From: CAVUBL01 sp963739795
GTDB taxonomy: Bacteria > Acidobacteriota > Thermoanaerobaculia > Multivoradales > DATKCC01
DNA: 64,000 nucleotides
Direction: 5' to 3'
NCBI GenBank assembly: GCA_963739795.1
Contig: CAVUBL010000021.1
Coordinates: forward strand, 434,001 to 498,000
Shown here: in pieces, positions 7,963 to 16,254 of the stretch
Layout: every line of letters starts with the position of its first letter
Numbering within the stretch: the stretch's first letter is position 1
The notes under the pieces: model-generated
Told to the model about the DNA's origin: nothing
Databases searched by the model: none
Seen by the model: the letters and a program-made list of their open reading frames with translations, nothing else
Program-made: the position numbers and the translations under genes

Positions 7963-9042
7963 TCAATGCGTCATCGACGACGAGGCCTTCCAGAGGGCTT
8001 TGCCGTCCGTGCCCTTGATCTTCTCAGACCAGGCCTTCCGCACGAGCTCGACCACGCTGTCCGGCATCGGGACGTAGTCGAGCGCGCTCGCCATGCTATC
8101 GCCATGGTCGTAGGCCCAGTTGAAGAATTCCAGCACCTTCTCGCCGGTCGCCGGCTTGTCCTGGTTCTTGTAGAACAGGATGAAGGTGGCGCCGGTGATG
8201 GGCCAGCTCTTGGCGCCCGGCTGGTTGGTGAGCAGGAGGTAGAAGCCCGGCGCGTGGGCCCAGTCGGCGCCCGCGGCCGCGGCCTGGAAGCTCTCGGAGC
8301 TGGGGGAGACGTAGTGTCCGTCCCGGTTCTCGAGGAGCACGTAGGCCAGGTGGTTCTGGAGCGCGTAGGCGTACTCCACGTAGCCGATGGCGCCGTCGAT
8401 CCGGCTGGCGTACGAGGCGACGCCCTCGTTGCCCTTGCCGCCGACGCCGGCGGGCCAGGAGACCGAGGCGTCCGCACCGACCTTGCTCTTCCAGGTGGGG
8501 CTGACCTGGGAGAGGTAGTGGGTGAAGATGAAGGTGGTGCCGGAGCCGTCGGAGCGGTGGACCACGGTGATCGCCCGCGACGGGAGGTTGACGCCCGGGT
8601 TGAGCTTGGCGATGGCCGGGTCGTTCCACTTCTTGACCTTGCCCAGGTAGATGTCGGCCAGGGTCGCGCCGTCGAGCTTCAGCTTGCCGGCGCCCACGCC
8701 CTTGATGTTGACCACCGGGACGACGCCGCCCATGACCGTGGGCCACTGCATGAGGCCGTGGGCGTCGAGCTCCTCGGGCTTGAGGGGCTTGTCCGAAGCG
8801 CCGAAGTCGACGGTCTTGTTCTCGATCTGCTTGATGCCGCCACCGGAACCGATGGACTGGTAGTTGAGGCCGATCCCGGTCTGGGCCTTGTAGGCGGCGG
8901 CCCACTTGGCGTAGATCGGGTAGGGGAAGGTGGCTCCGGCGCCGGAGAGGTTGGCGGCGTGGGCCGGCGCGGCGGCGGCCGCGAGACCGGCCAGGGCGAG
9001 GATCGCCAGGCCGAGGGCGAGACGGCTACGAGACTTTGACAT
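7963..9042 (-). CDS. pstS: Periplasmic phosphate-binding protein PstS
   Basis: Captures phosphate in the periplasm and hands it to PstCA. The product is 359 residues: signal peptide about 1-29 (ending PAHA), then the mature start ANLSGAGATFPYP, which is diagnostic for PstS. Phosphate-contact motifs are visible: GAGATFP, YQSIGSGGGI, DFGASDKPL and RSDGSGTTFIFT. The start is the ATG at 9042, preceded by GAGGAGGAAG; a longer open frame upstream lacks a signal sequence and is not used. First gene of pstSCAB; a candidate Pho box lies at 9116-9135. Confidence 0.97.
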   Translation of the reverse strand: MSKSRSRLALGLAILALAGLAAAAAPAHAANLSGAGATFPYPIYAKWAAAYKAQTGIGLNYQSIGSGGGIKQIENKTVDFGASDKPLKPEELDAHGLMQWPTVMGGVVPVVNIKGVGAGKLKLDGATLADIYLGKVKKWNDPAIAKLNPGVNLPSRAITVVHRSDGSGTTFIFTHYLSQVSPTWKSKVGADASVSWPAGVGGKGNEGVASYASRIDGAIGYVEYAYALQNHLAYVLLENRDGHYVSPSSESFQAAAAGADWAHAPGFYLLLTNQPGAKSWPITGATFILFYKNQDKPATGEKVLEFFNWAYDHGDSMASALDYVPMPDSVVELVRKAWSEKIKGTDGKALWKASSSMTH

Positions 9043-9598
9043 CGGGTCTTCCTCCTCTTGGGGATGCGGGGGTCTCCAGGGGCCCCCGCGTGGGCTCTCG
9101 TTTCCTGGGGAAAGAGTGTCGCGGTCGTGTGACAGCGGTGAGGAGACGGCGCCACCTTCCTGTGACTCTGAGGCGGGCGGGGGCTTGGGCTCTCCCCGGG
9201 GGAACGGCGCGGCTTTCTCGAACGTCGGGACGGAGGAGCCGCGCCTCGGCTCGGACCGCGCCGGCTCGGGCCGGACTCCGCGGAGCCTCGTTGAGCGCGG
9301 TCCTCTACGTCCCCCGGGAGAGCCCACGCCCCCGCCCTCGCATCGAGGCTGCTCGGCAGGTGTCTCCGTTCTTGGGAAGAGTGGGGGGAAGGATGGGGTC
9401 GGACTCCCTGAGGCTCTTCCTTCGTCGGCCGTCGTCTCCTCTCCGCTTGAAGGAGGGAGGGGAAGAAGCGGGGTCGATTGTTGAGGTGGCTGCCCTGTTC
9501 GATGCGCCTCGTCCTTCCTGCTCCACGCCTCCCGTAGCCTTGTCGTTCCGAGCGCGGTCGAGGAACCTCGGCGGGAACCTCTCGGCTCACTCCCCAGA
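9043..9598. other. Non-coding spacer holding the pst promoter region
   Basis: About 550 bp between pstS and the amidoligase gene, both read on the minus strand. I see no coding sequence with natural composition; the open frames here are Arg/Ser/Pro-rich GC artefacts. The half nearest pstS contains the ribosome site and the candidate Pho box at 9116-9135; nothing else is recognisable. Confidence 0.6.
9116..9135 (-). promoter_or_regulatory. Weak candidate Pho box before pstS
   Basis: On the minus strand from 9135: CTGTCAC, four bases, then CCGCGAC. The first half matches the Pho-box heptamer perfectly, the second only at 4 of 7 positions, with the expected 11-bp period. It lies 74-93 bp before the pstS start, nearly the same distance as the better box before ppk. 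Confidence 0.35.
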
Positions 9599-10900
9599 TC
9601 AGGGCCGGAACATCTCTCCTTCGTGCAAGCAGTCGGCCAGGCGGGCATAGACGTCGTGGAGGCGGTCGTGGGTGGGGGCGGGGCCGGTGGCCTGGAGGAT
9701 GCGACGGGCCAGGGGGCCCCGGTCGAGGATCACTCCGAGCTCGGCGCCGAAGGCGGCGGTGTCGAGGGCGCCGGCGGCTCCGGCCCCGGCCACCAAGTGG
9801 CGCCAGAGGTCGCCCGCCGCAACCGGCGGCGGGGCGGAGACACCGAAGGCCGCGAGGTAGGCCGGGTCGTCGATCGCCGCGCGCTCGGCCTCGGCGATCG
9901 TTCGGGAGAGAAGCGCCGCGAGGGGGTCGACCGGCCAGGCCGCCTGCTCGGCCCGCCTCGACCACCGCTCGTCGACCAGGAGCCGGACGGCGCCGGCCAC
10001 CGCGGCGAGGACGGCCAGGTCGGCCCGCGGAGCTTCCTGGGTGTCGATGAGGCGGATCTCGATGGAGCCTCGCTCGAAGCGGGCGATCGCTCCGCGGGCG
10101 TTGGAGAACTCGTGGCACAGGATCCCCTCGGGGTCGAAGGGGGCCAGGTCGCGGTAGATGGGGGCCAGGATCCGGGCCTCGTAGTCGCTTCGGGTGTAGA
10201 CCGGCTCGGGGATCACCCGGCCGGTGATCGAGGCGAAGCGGCGAGAGTTCGTCCGGTAGGCCTCGAGGCGGCTGTCGGCCAGGCCGGTCGGGCGCCCCTC
10301 GACTATCGGCGAGCTCGCCGCCAGGGCCGGAATGAGCGGCAGCACCAGGCGGATCGCCGCGTGCAGGCGGCCGAGCTCGTCGTCGCCGGAGAAGGGCAGG
10401 TTCAGGTGGGTGCTCTGGAGGTTCGACCAGCCGTGGCCCCGGCAGCCGAAGATCCGGTCGTAGGCGCGGTAGATCTCCTTCGCCTCGTGGGACCAGAGGC
10501 GGGTCTCGGCCGCCGGGTCGAACCAGGGGTGCATGGCGGTGGGCAGCAGGCGGCCGCCGAGCCCGTCGAGGGCCTGCTCGATCTCGGCGACCCCCGCCTG
10601 GAAGGCGTCGGCGAGCCCCGCCAGGGCCGGTGCCGGCCCCGGGGTCTTGAGCTCGATCACGTGGAGGACGAGCTCGTTGGAGGCCGCCACCGTCCCCAGG
10701 TCGACGTCGCACGGCCAGGGCTCCGCCGCCCCGTCCCGGGCCCCGTCCCCACTCCGGGCCTGGGTCCGGGTCCGGGTCCGGGTCCGGGCCAGGGCGGCCA
10801 GCAGCCGGTCCGCCACCGGCAGGGCGGAGAGGGTCCGGGCGTCGACCAGGGCGTACTCGATCTCGACCCCGTAGCCGGCGAAGAGTCCCAGGCTCTGCAT
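9599..10900 (-). CDS. GCS2-type carboxylate-amine ligase (glutamate-cysteine ligase-like)
   Basis: Predicted ATP-dependent ligase of the glutamine-synthetase-like fold that joins an amino acid carboxylate to an amine. The 433-residue product starts MQSLGLFAGYGVEIEYALVD, where the GxExE-type metal-binding motif of the GCS2 family is evident; NLQSTHLNLPF, RTNSRRF and SIEIRLIDTQE are further family-like blocks. The start is the ATG at 10900, whose first base overlaps the TGA stop of the upstream RimK-like gene (TGATG), so the two are coupled. A much longer open frame upstream is a shadow of that gene. A run of GGTCCG repeats (about 10765-10795) encodes an RT-repeat in a loop. The substrate is unknown; the gene pair suggests a small peptide or peptide-tag product rather than glutathione. 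Confidence 0.8.
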   Translation of the reverse strand: MQSLGLFAGYGVEIEYALVDARTLSALPVADRLLAALARTRTRTRTQARSGDGARDGAAEPWPCDVDLGTVAASNELVLHVIELKTPGPAPALAGLADAFQAGVAEIEQALDGLGGRLLPTAMHPWFDPAAETRLWSHEAKEIYRAYDRIFGCRGHGWSNLQSTHLNLPFSGDDELGRLHAAIRLVLPLIPALAASSPIVEGRPTGLADSRLEAYRTNSRRFASITGRVIPEPVYTRSDYEARILAPIYRDLAPFDPEGILCHEFSNARGAIARFERGSIEIRLIDTQEAPRADLAVLAAVAGAVRLLVDERWSRRAEQAAWPVDPLAALLSRTIAEAERAAIDDPAYLAAFGVSAPPPVAAGDLWRHLVAGAGAAGALDTAAFGAELGVILDRGPLARRILQATGPAPTHDRLHDVYARLADCLHEGEMFRP

Positions 10901-12387
10901 CACGCTCCGTTCGGCGGGTTGCGGCCCGCGGTCATCCGTTCCAGGCGCCGGAGGAAGACCTCCATCACCCGGGCGTAGAGCCCGTCGCCCAGGACGCCGT
11001 CCTCGATGCCGGACTCGAGGGTGGGGTTGTCGTTGATCTCCATGACGCAGACCTTGCCGCCCCGCTCCTTGAGGTCGACGCCGTACAGGCTGTCGCCCAT
11101 GAGGTTCGCGGCGCGAAGGGCGGTGGCGACCACCTGCCGCGGCGCCTGGTCGACGGGCACGGGGTCGACCGGCCCGTAGTGCACCCGGCCCCGCCGGTCG
11201 CGCCGGACGATCTGCCAGTGGCCCTGGGCCATGTGGTAGCGGCAGACGTAGAGGACCTGGCGGTCGAGCACCCCGACCCGCCAGTCGAACTCGGTGGGCA
11301 CGAACTCCTGGGCGACGAGCAGGTCCGAGGTGGCGAGGAGGCGCCGGGCGGTGGCGGCGAAGGAGGCCTCGTCGTCGATCCGGAAGACGCCCTGGGAGAA
11401 CGAGCTGTCGGGCATCTTGAGGATGCACGGGTAGCCGAGCTCTGCGCCGGCGCGCCGGGCGTTGCCCGTGTGCACGATGACCGTCCGGGGCATGGGGATC
11501 CGCGCCCGGGCCAGGCGCTCGGCGAGGAACACCTTGTTCGAGCAGCGCACGATCGAGTCGGGGTCGTCGATCACCACCAAGCCCTCGGCGGCCGCCCGGC
11601 GGGCGAAGCGATAGGTGTGGTGGTCGACGCGGGTGGTCTCGCGCAGGAAGAGGGCGTCGTACTCGCCGATCTTGCCGTAGTCGTCCGGCCCGATGACGTC
11701 GGCCGCGATCCCGAGGTCGCCCGCCGCCCGGACCAGCTTCTGGATCGCCCGCTCGTCCGACGGCGGGTAGGCCTCGGCCGGGTTCACCAGGATCGCCAGG
11801 TCATAGCGGCTGGGCGGGCGGCGGGCGGCGGTGCGCTGCCGGCCGGCGAAGTAGTCGGCGGCGGCGCCCAGCACGAACTCGTGATGCTCCGGCGGGATGT
11901 CCTTGGCCGAGATCAGGCGCAGGCTCTTGATCTCCCAGCGGCCGGTGCGGATCGAGCGGGCGAAGCCGGCGCGCAGCAGGGGAGCCGGAAACAGGTTGAA
12001 GAGCTGGAGCGCGAGGCGCCGGTAGCGCTTCGCGACGTTGCGGCCGAAGTAGATCGAGAGGGTGAACTCGTCGGAGGTGAGGGGGGCGAGGCTCTTGCCG
12101 ATCAGCTCTTCGAGATCGCCCGAGAGGGTTCGGACCACCGACGGCGTCTTGAGGTCCTGGAGGGTGGTGACGCTGGGCAGCGGGCGGTGGTCCCGGGCGG
12201 TAGCCAGGAGCGAGACGTAGTAACCGAGGCTCTGGTAGCGATAGGAGCGGCAGAGGTTGAAGAGCTTCGCTCCCCGCAGGCCGCTGTAGGCCGGGTCCGT
12301 CAGGTAGGTGCGGGCCGGCACCAGCTCGACCCCGGGCACCTCCAGGGGCCAGTCCTCCGGCTTGTCGACGACGAAGAGGATGGGCAC
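10900..12387 (-). CDS. RimK-like ATP-grasp ligase with RLAN N-terminal domain
   Basis: ATP-grasp enzyme predicted to form amide bonds between amino acids. The 495 residues comprise an N-terminal domain of about 190 residues (MPILFVVDKPEDWPLEVPGV, YRYQSLGYYVSLLA), as in the RLAN domain of RimK-like proteins, and a C-terminal ATP-grasp domain: VVIDDPDSIVRCSNKVFLAERL, PCILKMPDSSFSQGVF (ATP-binding lysine and loop) and CVMEINDNPTLESG with the Glu and Asn that bind magnesium. The partner GCS2-type ligase overlaps by one base downstream. Such pairs were proposed from comparative genomics to make unexplored peptides or protein modifications; the product here is unknown. Length is normal for the two-domain form. 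Confidence 0.85.
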   Translation of the reverse strand: MPILFVVDKPEDWPLEVPGVELVPARTYLTDPAYSGLRGAKLFNLCRSYRYQSLGYYVSLLATARDHRPLPSVTTLQDLKTPSVVRTLSGDLEELIGKSLAPLTSDEFTLSIYFGRNVAKRYRRLALQLFNLFPAPLLRAGFARSIRTGRWEIKSLRLISAKDIPPEHHEFVLGAAADYFAGRQRTAARRPPSRYDLAILVNPAEAYPPSDERAIQKLVRAAGDLGIAADVIGPDDYGKIGEYDALFLRETTRVDHHTYRFARRAAAEGLVVIDDPDSIVRCSNKVFLAERLARARIPMPRTVIVHTGNARRAGAELGYPCILKMPDSSFSQGVFRIDDEASFAATARRLLATSDLLVAQEFVPTEFDWRVGVLDRQVLYVCRYHMAQGHWQIVRRDRRGRVHYGPVDPVPVDQAPRQVVATALRAANLMGDSLYGVDLKERGGKVCVMEINDNPTLESGIEDGVLGDGLYARVMEVFLRRLERMTAGRNPPNGA

Positions 12388-12593
12388 GATCAGCCCCCGC
12401 GGATCGGGCGAGGGTGGGCGGAACCGGCGGGAGGAGGGTTCGGAGGCTCGTCCACGAGGTCTGCACTGGATCCGGCTGCCCGGCCGCGGTCGGCGGACCC
12501 GGTGTCTACGGGGGGAACGTTAGCCGAAGGCCGAACGCTGCGCAATCCCCCCGCAGGTGGCGGAGCGGGGGCGACCGGAGGTAAGGTCCCGCC

Positions 12594-13556
12594 GTGAGCG
12601 TCGCTCTTCTCGCCGCCCTCTGGGCCGCCGCGGCGGTAGCTTCTCCGGCGCCCCTCCCGGCTCCCGGCCCTCCGCCAGCGCGGGCTCCGGTGGCGGGGGC
12701 GGCCTCCGCCCCCTGCGGCCCCGAAGAATGCGCTGCCCGCCAGGAGATCGCCCGGCGGATCGGGGAGGCCCGCACCGCCTCCGGGCTCGAGGTGCTGACG
12801 GTCGACTCCCGCCTGTGCGCCGTCGCCGAGCGGCGGGCGGAGGAGGTCGCCGCTGCCGGCAACGTCCACTCCGACAGCCGGACCATCTCCACCCTCTCCC
12901 AGCGCCTGTTCGCCAAGGGGTACCAGGCCCACCGCTGGACCGAGCGGGCGATCCTGGGCTACGACCGGCCCGAGGCCCTCTTCTCCACCTGGGCACGCTC
13001 CGGCGGGGACTCGTACCGGGACACGGTCCTGGGCTCGTTCGAGGACGTCGGGGTGGGGGTCGCCCACGGGGACGAGGGCACGGCGGTGGTGATCCTGTTC
13101 GCGGTGCCCAAGATCTCGGAGGAGCGTCGCCTCACGGCGCCTCTGGCCGACCTCGCCCGGGTGCGCAAGATCGCCCTGGAGCAGGTGGAGCGGGCGCGGC
13201 GCAAGGCCGGGCGGCCGCCGGTCTCCGAGGATCCGGCCCTCGACTCTGTGGCCCAGCGCCAGGCCGAGGACATGCTCCACCGCGGCTACTACGCCCACGA
13301 GAGCCCGGAGGGCACTACGCCGGGAGACCGGGTCGAGCACTCGGCCTACGGCGCGTACCGCTTCGTGGCGGAGAACATCGCCAAGGGGATCTTCGAGCCG
13401 GACGAGGTGGTGGATCGGTGGCTCGCGAGCCCGCACCACCGCGCCAACATCCTCCATCCCCTGGCTCGGGACACGGGGCTGGGCGTCGCCTTCGGCGACA
13501 CGCCGGACGGGTTCGTGGTGGTGTGGGTGCAGCTCTTCGCGCGCCGGGGGTTGTAG
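12594..13556 (+). CDS. Secreted protein with two tandem CAP/SCP domains
   Basis: Exported protein with two CAP (SCP/PR1-like) domains of unknown biochemical role. After a signal peptide and Pro/Ala-rich linker (about 1-40), the first domain spans about 45-190 (SRLCAVAERRAEEVA, then GVGVAHGDEGTAVVILFAV) and the second about 195-320. The second keeps the family motifs: YYAHESPEGTTPGDR, ENIAKG and SPHHRANIL followed by GVAFG. The first lacks a clear HRxNIL block and is more divergent. The start is a GTG at 12594 after GGAGG. The gene diverges from the RimK-like gene across about 200 bp. Confidence 0.85.
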   Translation: MSVALLAALWAAAAVASPAPLPAPGPPPARAPVAGAASAPCGPEECAARQEIARRIGEARTASGLEVLTVDSRLCAVAERRAEEVAAAGNVHSDSRTISTLSQRLFAKGYQAHRWTERAILGYDRPEALFSTWARSGGDSYRDTVLGSFEDVGVGVAHGDEGTAVVILFAVPKISEERRLTAPLADLARVRKIALEQVERARRKAGRPPVSEDPALDSVAQRQAEDMLHRGYYAHESPEGTTPGDRVEHSAYGAYRFVAENIAKGIFEPDEVVDRWLASPHHRANILHPLARDTGLGVAFGDTPDGFVVVWVQLFARRGL

Positions 13557-13587
13557 CCGGATCACCCCCGCGGGGTTCTGGATCACC

Positions 13588-13645
13588 CCCCTCACCCTCG
13601 GTCCCTCTCCCTCCCTCGCGGGGGGCGAGGGACGCCCCCTCCCTG
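13588..13645. repeat. GC-rich REP-like palindrome
   Basis: CCCTCACCCTCGGTCCCTC, then CCCTCGCGGGGGGCGAGGG and GACGCCCCC form an imperfect hairpin just past the CAP gene stop and before the convergent ppk end. Related sequences occur at about 26336-26475, 28959-29018, 41152-41201, 59628-59683 and 60368-60406. A possible bidirectional terminator or REP element. Confidence 0.55.
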
Positions 13646-13706
13646 CCGGATCACCCTCGTGGCCGGTTGATCGGCCTTGCCGCCTCGGAGGGCTGCTGGT
13701 GGTGGG

Positions 13707-15857
13707 CTATGGGTCCGGGCGCCAGCGCCCTCCGCTCTCGAGCAGCCAGGCCTGGGAGTCGAAGCGCGGCTCGCCGGCGGCGGGGCGGATGCGCTCGTAG
13801 GAGCCGTCGGGCAGGAGGCGCCAGGACCCCACGTTGTCCGCCAGGTGGCGGAACAGGATCTCGTCGCGGAGAGCCGCGAGGAGCCGTGGGTCCTCGACCG
13901 GGAACAGAACCTCCACTCGCCCGTCGAGGTTGCGCGGCATGAGGTCGGCGCTGCCCAGGAGGATCTCCTCGTCCCCGCCATTGCGGAAGTAGTAGATCCG
14001 GGAGTGCTCGAGGAAGCGGCCCACCACCGAGGTGACCGTCACGGTCTCGCTGACCCGGGGCAGGCCGGGGCGCAGGCAGCAGATGCCCCGCACCTGGAGG
14101 TCGATCTTCACGCCCGCTTGGGACGCCTTGTAGAGGGCCTTGATGATCGCCTTGTCGGCGAGGCCGTTCATCTTCAGGGCGAGGCGCCCGCCGCCCGCCT
14201 TGGCGTGCACCGCGATCTCCCGCTCGATGCGCGCCAGGAGCTGGTCCCGCATCCGGCCCGGGGCGACGAGGAGCTTACGGTAGGTGTCCTTCTGGGAGTA
14301 GCCGGTCAGGGCGTTGAACAGGTCGGAGACGTCCGCCGCCAGGTCGGGGTCGCAGGTCAGGTAGCCGAGGTCGGCGTAGCCCCTGGCGGTCTGGGGGTTG
14401 TAGTTGCCGGTGGCGAGATGGACGTAGCGGCGGATTCCGTCGCGCTCCCGGCGCACCACCAGACAGGCCTTGGCGTGGGTCTTGAGGCCCAGCACCCCGT
14501 AGACCACGTGGACCCCGGCCCGCTCCAGCGCCTGGGCCCAGACGATGTTGTTCTCCTCGTCGAAGCGCGCCTTGAGCTCCACCAGCACCGAGACCTGCTT
14601 GCCGTTCTCCCGCGCCTCCATGAGGAGCTCGACGACCGGCGAGTTGGGCCCCACGCGGTAGAGGGTCTGCTTGATCGCCAGGACGCCCGGATCGCGCGCC
14701 GCGGCTCTCAGCAGCCCGACCACCGGGGCGAAGCTGTCGTACGGGTGATAGAGGAGCACGTCTCCTCGCCGTACGGTGGCGAAGAGGTCCTGCTCGGGCC
14801 CCAGCCCGGCCGGCGTCACCGGCACGAAGGGCCGGTACTTGAGCTCCGGGCGGTCGAGGGAGGCGAGCTGTGCGAGGTCGCTCGTGCCGAGCGGGCCGGG
14901 ACAGGAGTACACCTGGTAGGGCGCGAGTTGGAGGTTCTGGACCAGGATCGCGCGGATTCTGTCCGGAGTCTCCTGCTCGATCTCGAGGCGCACGGCCGAG
15001 CCGAAGTAGCGCTGCTCGACGACCTCGCTCATGGCGATCAGTAGGTCGGCGGCCTCGTCCTCCTCGATCTCGACGTCGGCGTCGCGCGTCACCCGGAAGG
15101 GGTAGGCGGCGACGATGTCGAGGCCGGGAAAGAGCCCTTCCAGGTTTGCCGCCACCACCTCCTCCAGCCACACGAAGTTCGGCGACGCGCTCTCCACCAG
15201 GCCGAGCCGCTCGTACCTGCCCGCCTTCTCCTCGGTCGGGATGCGCAGCAGGCGGGGGAAGGTCTGCGGCACCTTGAGGCGGGCGAAGCGCTCGACGCCG
15301 TCGCGGTTGCGCACCACCACCGCCAGGTTGACGCTCAGGTTCGAGATGTGGGGGAAGGGGTGGCCCGGGTCGAAGGCGAGCGGTGTCAGGGCCGGGAAGA
15401 CCTCGCGCTCGAAGTGCTGGCGCACGAGCTTGCGCTGCTTGCCCTTGAGCTGGTCGTAGCGCAGCACGTTCATGCCCGCTTCCGTGAGCGCCGGCAGGAG
15501 GTCCCGGCTCCAGCAGGCGTCGGCCTCGTCGAGGAGGGGCAGCAGCCGCTCGCGGACCGCCGCGAGCTGCTCGGCCGCCGACATGCCGTCGGGGGGCAGG
15601 TGGACCACGCCGCTCTCGAGCTGCCGGCGGAGGCCCGAGACCCGGATCATGAAGAACTCGTCCAGGTTGCTCGCGAAGATGGACAGGAACCGGACCCGCT
15701 CGAGGAGCGGCAGGCCGCGGTCCAGGGCCTCGGCCAGGACCCGGGCTTCGAACTCGAGCCAGGAGAGCTCTCGGTTTCGGTAGTATGTCGGGTGATTGAG
15801 ATTCGGTCGCGGAGTGCGCCGCTTCTCTTTTTTCGCGCTATGGGCTCGGGATGGCAT
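13707..15857 (-). CDS. ppk1: Polyphosphate kinase 1
   Basis: Makes inorganic polyphosphate from ATP reversibly. The 716 residues cover all PPK1 domains: N-terminal helical domain (YRNRELSWLEFEARVLAEA, SNLDEFFMIRV), the head domain, and two phospholipase-D-like C-terminal domains. The phosphorylated histidine corresponds to the His of LKTHAKACLV, and the second conserved His to that in FLEHSRIYYF; RGICCLRPGLP and SADLMPRNLD are also canonical. The ATG at 15857 follows GGAGGT and is the first methionine with natural protein downstream; the longer open frame is not coding. Divergent from the sixA-CHAD-ppx operon, with a Pho box 67-84 bp before the start. Family length is about 690-730. Confidence 0.97.
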   Translation of the reverse strand: MPSRAHSAKKEKRRTPRPNLNHPTYYRNRELSWLEFEARVLAEALDRGLPLLERVRFLSIFASNLDEFFMIRVSGLRRQLESGVVHLPPDGMSAAEQLAAVRERLLPLLDEADACWSRDLLPALTEAGMNVLRYDQLKGKQRKLVRQHFEREVFPALTPLAFDPGHPFPHISNLSVNLAVVVRNRDGVERFARLKVPQTFPRLLRIPTEEKAGRYERLGLVESASPNFVWLEEVVAANLEGLFPGLDIVAAYPFRVTRDADVEIEEDEAADLLIAMSEVVEQRYFGSAVRLEIEQETPDRIRAILVQNLQLAPYQVYSCPGPLGTSDLAQLASLDRPELKYRPFVPVTPAGLGPEQDLFATVRRGDVLLYHPYDSFAPVVGLLRAAARDPGVLAIKQTLYRVGPNSPVVELLMEARENGKQVSVLVELKARFDEENNIVWAQALERAGVHVVYGVLGLKTHAKACLVVRRERDGIRRYVHLATGNYNPQTARGYADLGYLTCDPDLAADVSDLFNALTGYSQKDTYRKLLVAPGRMRDQLLARIEREIAVHAKAGGGRLALKMNGLADKAIIKALYKASQAGVKIDLQVRGICCLRPGLPRVSETVTVTSVVGRFLEHSRIYYFRNGGDEEILLGSADLMPRNLDGRVEVLFPVEDPRLLAALRDEILFRHLADNVGSWRLLPDGSYERIRPAAGEPRFDSQAWLLESGGRWRPDP

Positions 15858-15923
15858 CGACGTAAACCTCCGGGGGAGAGCTCGATCCTCGCCGGTCGGC
15901 GGTGGTGCCGCCCCTCCTATGGC

Positions 15924-15941
15924 GTGACCGTTCCGTGACAG
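15924..15941 (-). promoter_or_regulatory. Candidate Pho box before ppk
   Basis: On the minus strand from 15941: CTGTCAC, GGAA, CGGTCAC. The two heptamers differ at one base, have the 11-bp period of PhoB sites and match the CTGTCA(T/C) consensus at 7 and 6 positions. Distance to the ppk start codon is 67-84 bp. I see no clean -10 hexamer after it. Confidence 0.5.
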
Positions 15942-15972
15942 TCGTTTCGGCGGGGAGGGGGCTGTCTCCCCG

Positions 15973-16012
15973 CTGCCACGGTGCCGCCACGGTGCCGTCA
16001 TGGTGCCGTCGC
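15973..16012 (+). promoter_or_regulatory. Four tandem 11-bp Pho-box-like repeats before the sixA-CHAD-ppx operon
   Basis: CTGCCAC, CCGCCAC, CCGTCAT and CCGTCGC occur at 15973, 15984, 15995 and 16006, each followed by GGTG or GGGC, so the period is exactly 11 bp. They point toward the operon on the plus strand. TATAGA at 16029-16034 could be the -10 element, which would put the transcript start at or just after the GTG of the sixA remnant. Confidence 0.5.
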
Positions 16013-16036
16013 GGGCGCCCGTACAGAGTATAGAGA

Positions 16037-16249
16037 GTGGAGCTCCTGATGATTCGCCACGCGATCGCCGAGCGCCGCCGTGGGCCCGACGGCGCCGGGG
16101 ATGCCCTGCGGCCGCTGTCCGCCCGGGGGCGCGCGAAGATGCGCCGCGCGGCCCGGGGCCTGGGCCGCCGCCTCTGGCTCGCGACCCCCGGCCAGCTCCG
16201 GCGCCTGTCGGGGCCCCTAACTGGAAACGGCGCGGGGGGAGAGGGGTGA
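16037..16249 (+). pseudogene. Truncated sixA (phosphohistidine phosphatase) remnant
   Basis: The 70-residue frame begins like SixA: a short strand then IRHAIAE, the RHG-type phosphohistidine motif, followed by DALRPLSARGRAKMRRAA, the family's RPLTxxG segment. Functional SixA proteins are about 150-165 residues; here the match stops after about 46 residues and the rest is unrelated, ending five bases before the CHAD gene. The second half (the SxxxRAxQTA block and the second catalytic His) is not found in any frame of the about 110 bp before CHAD, so a deletion is more likely than a frameshift. Start is a GTG at 16037; an ATG four codons later is possible. Position between ppk and CHAD/ppx is the usual one for sixA. 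Confidence 0.6.
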
Positions 16250-16254
16250 TCCCG

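Noticed and set aside
10901..11428. N-terminal extension of the GCS2-type ligase
   Set aside because: It lies inside the RimK-like gene and has artefactual composition; the ATG at 10900 fits the family start.
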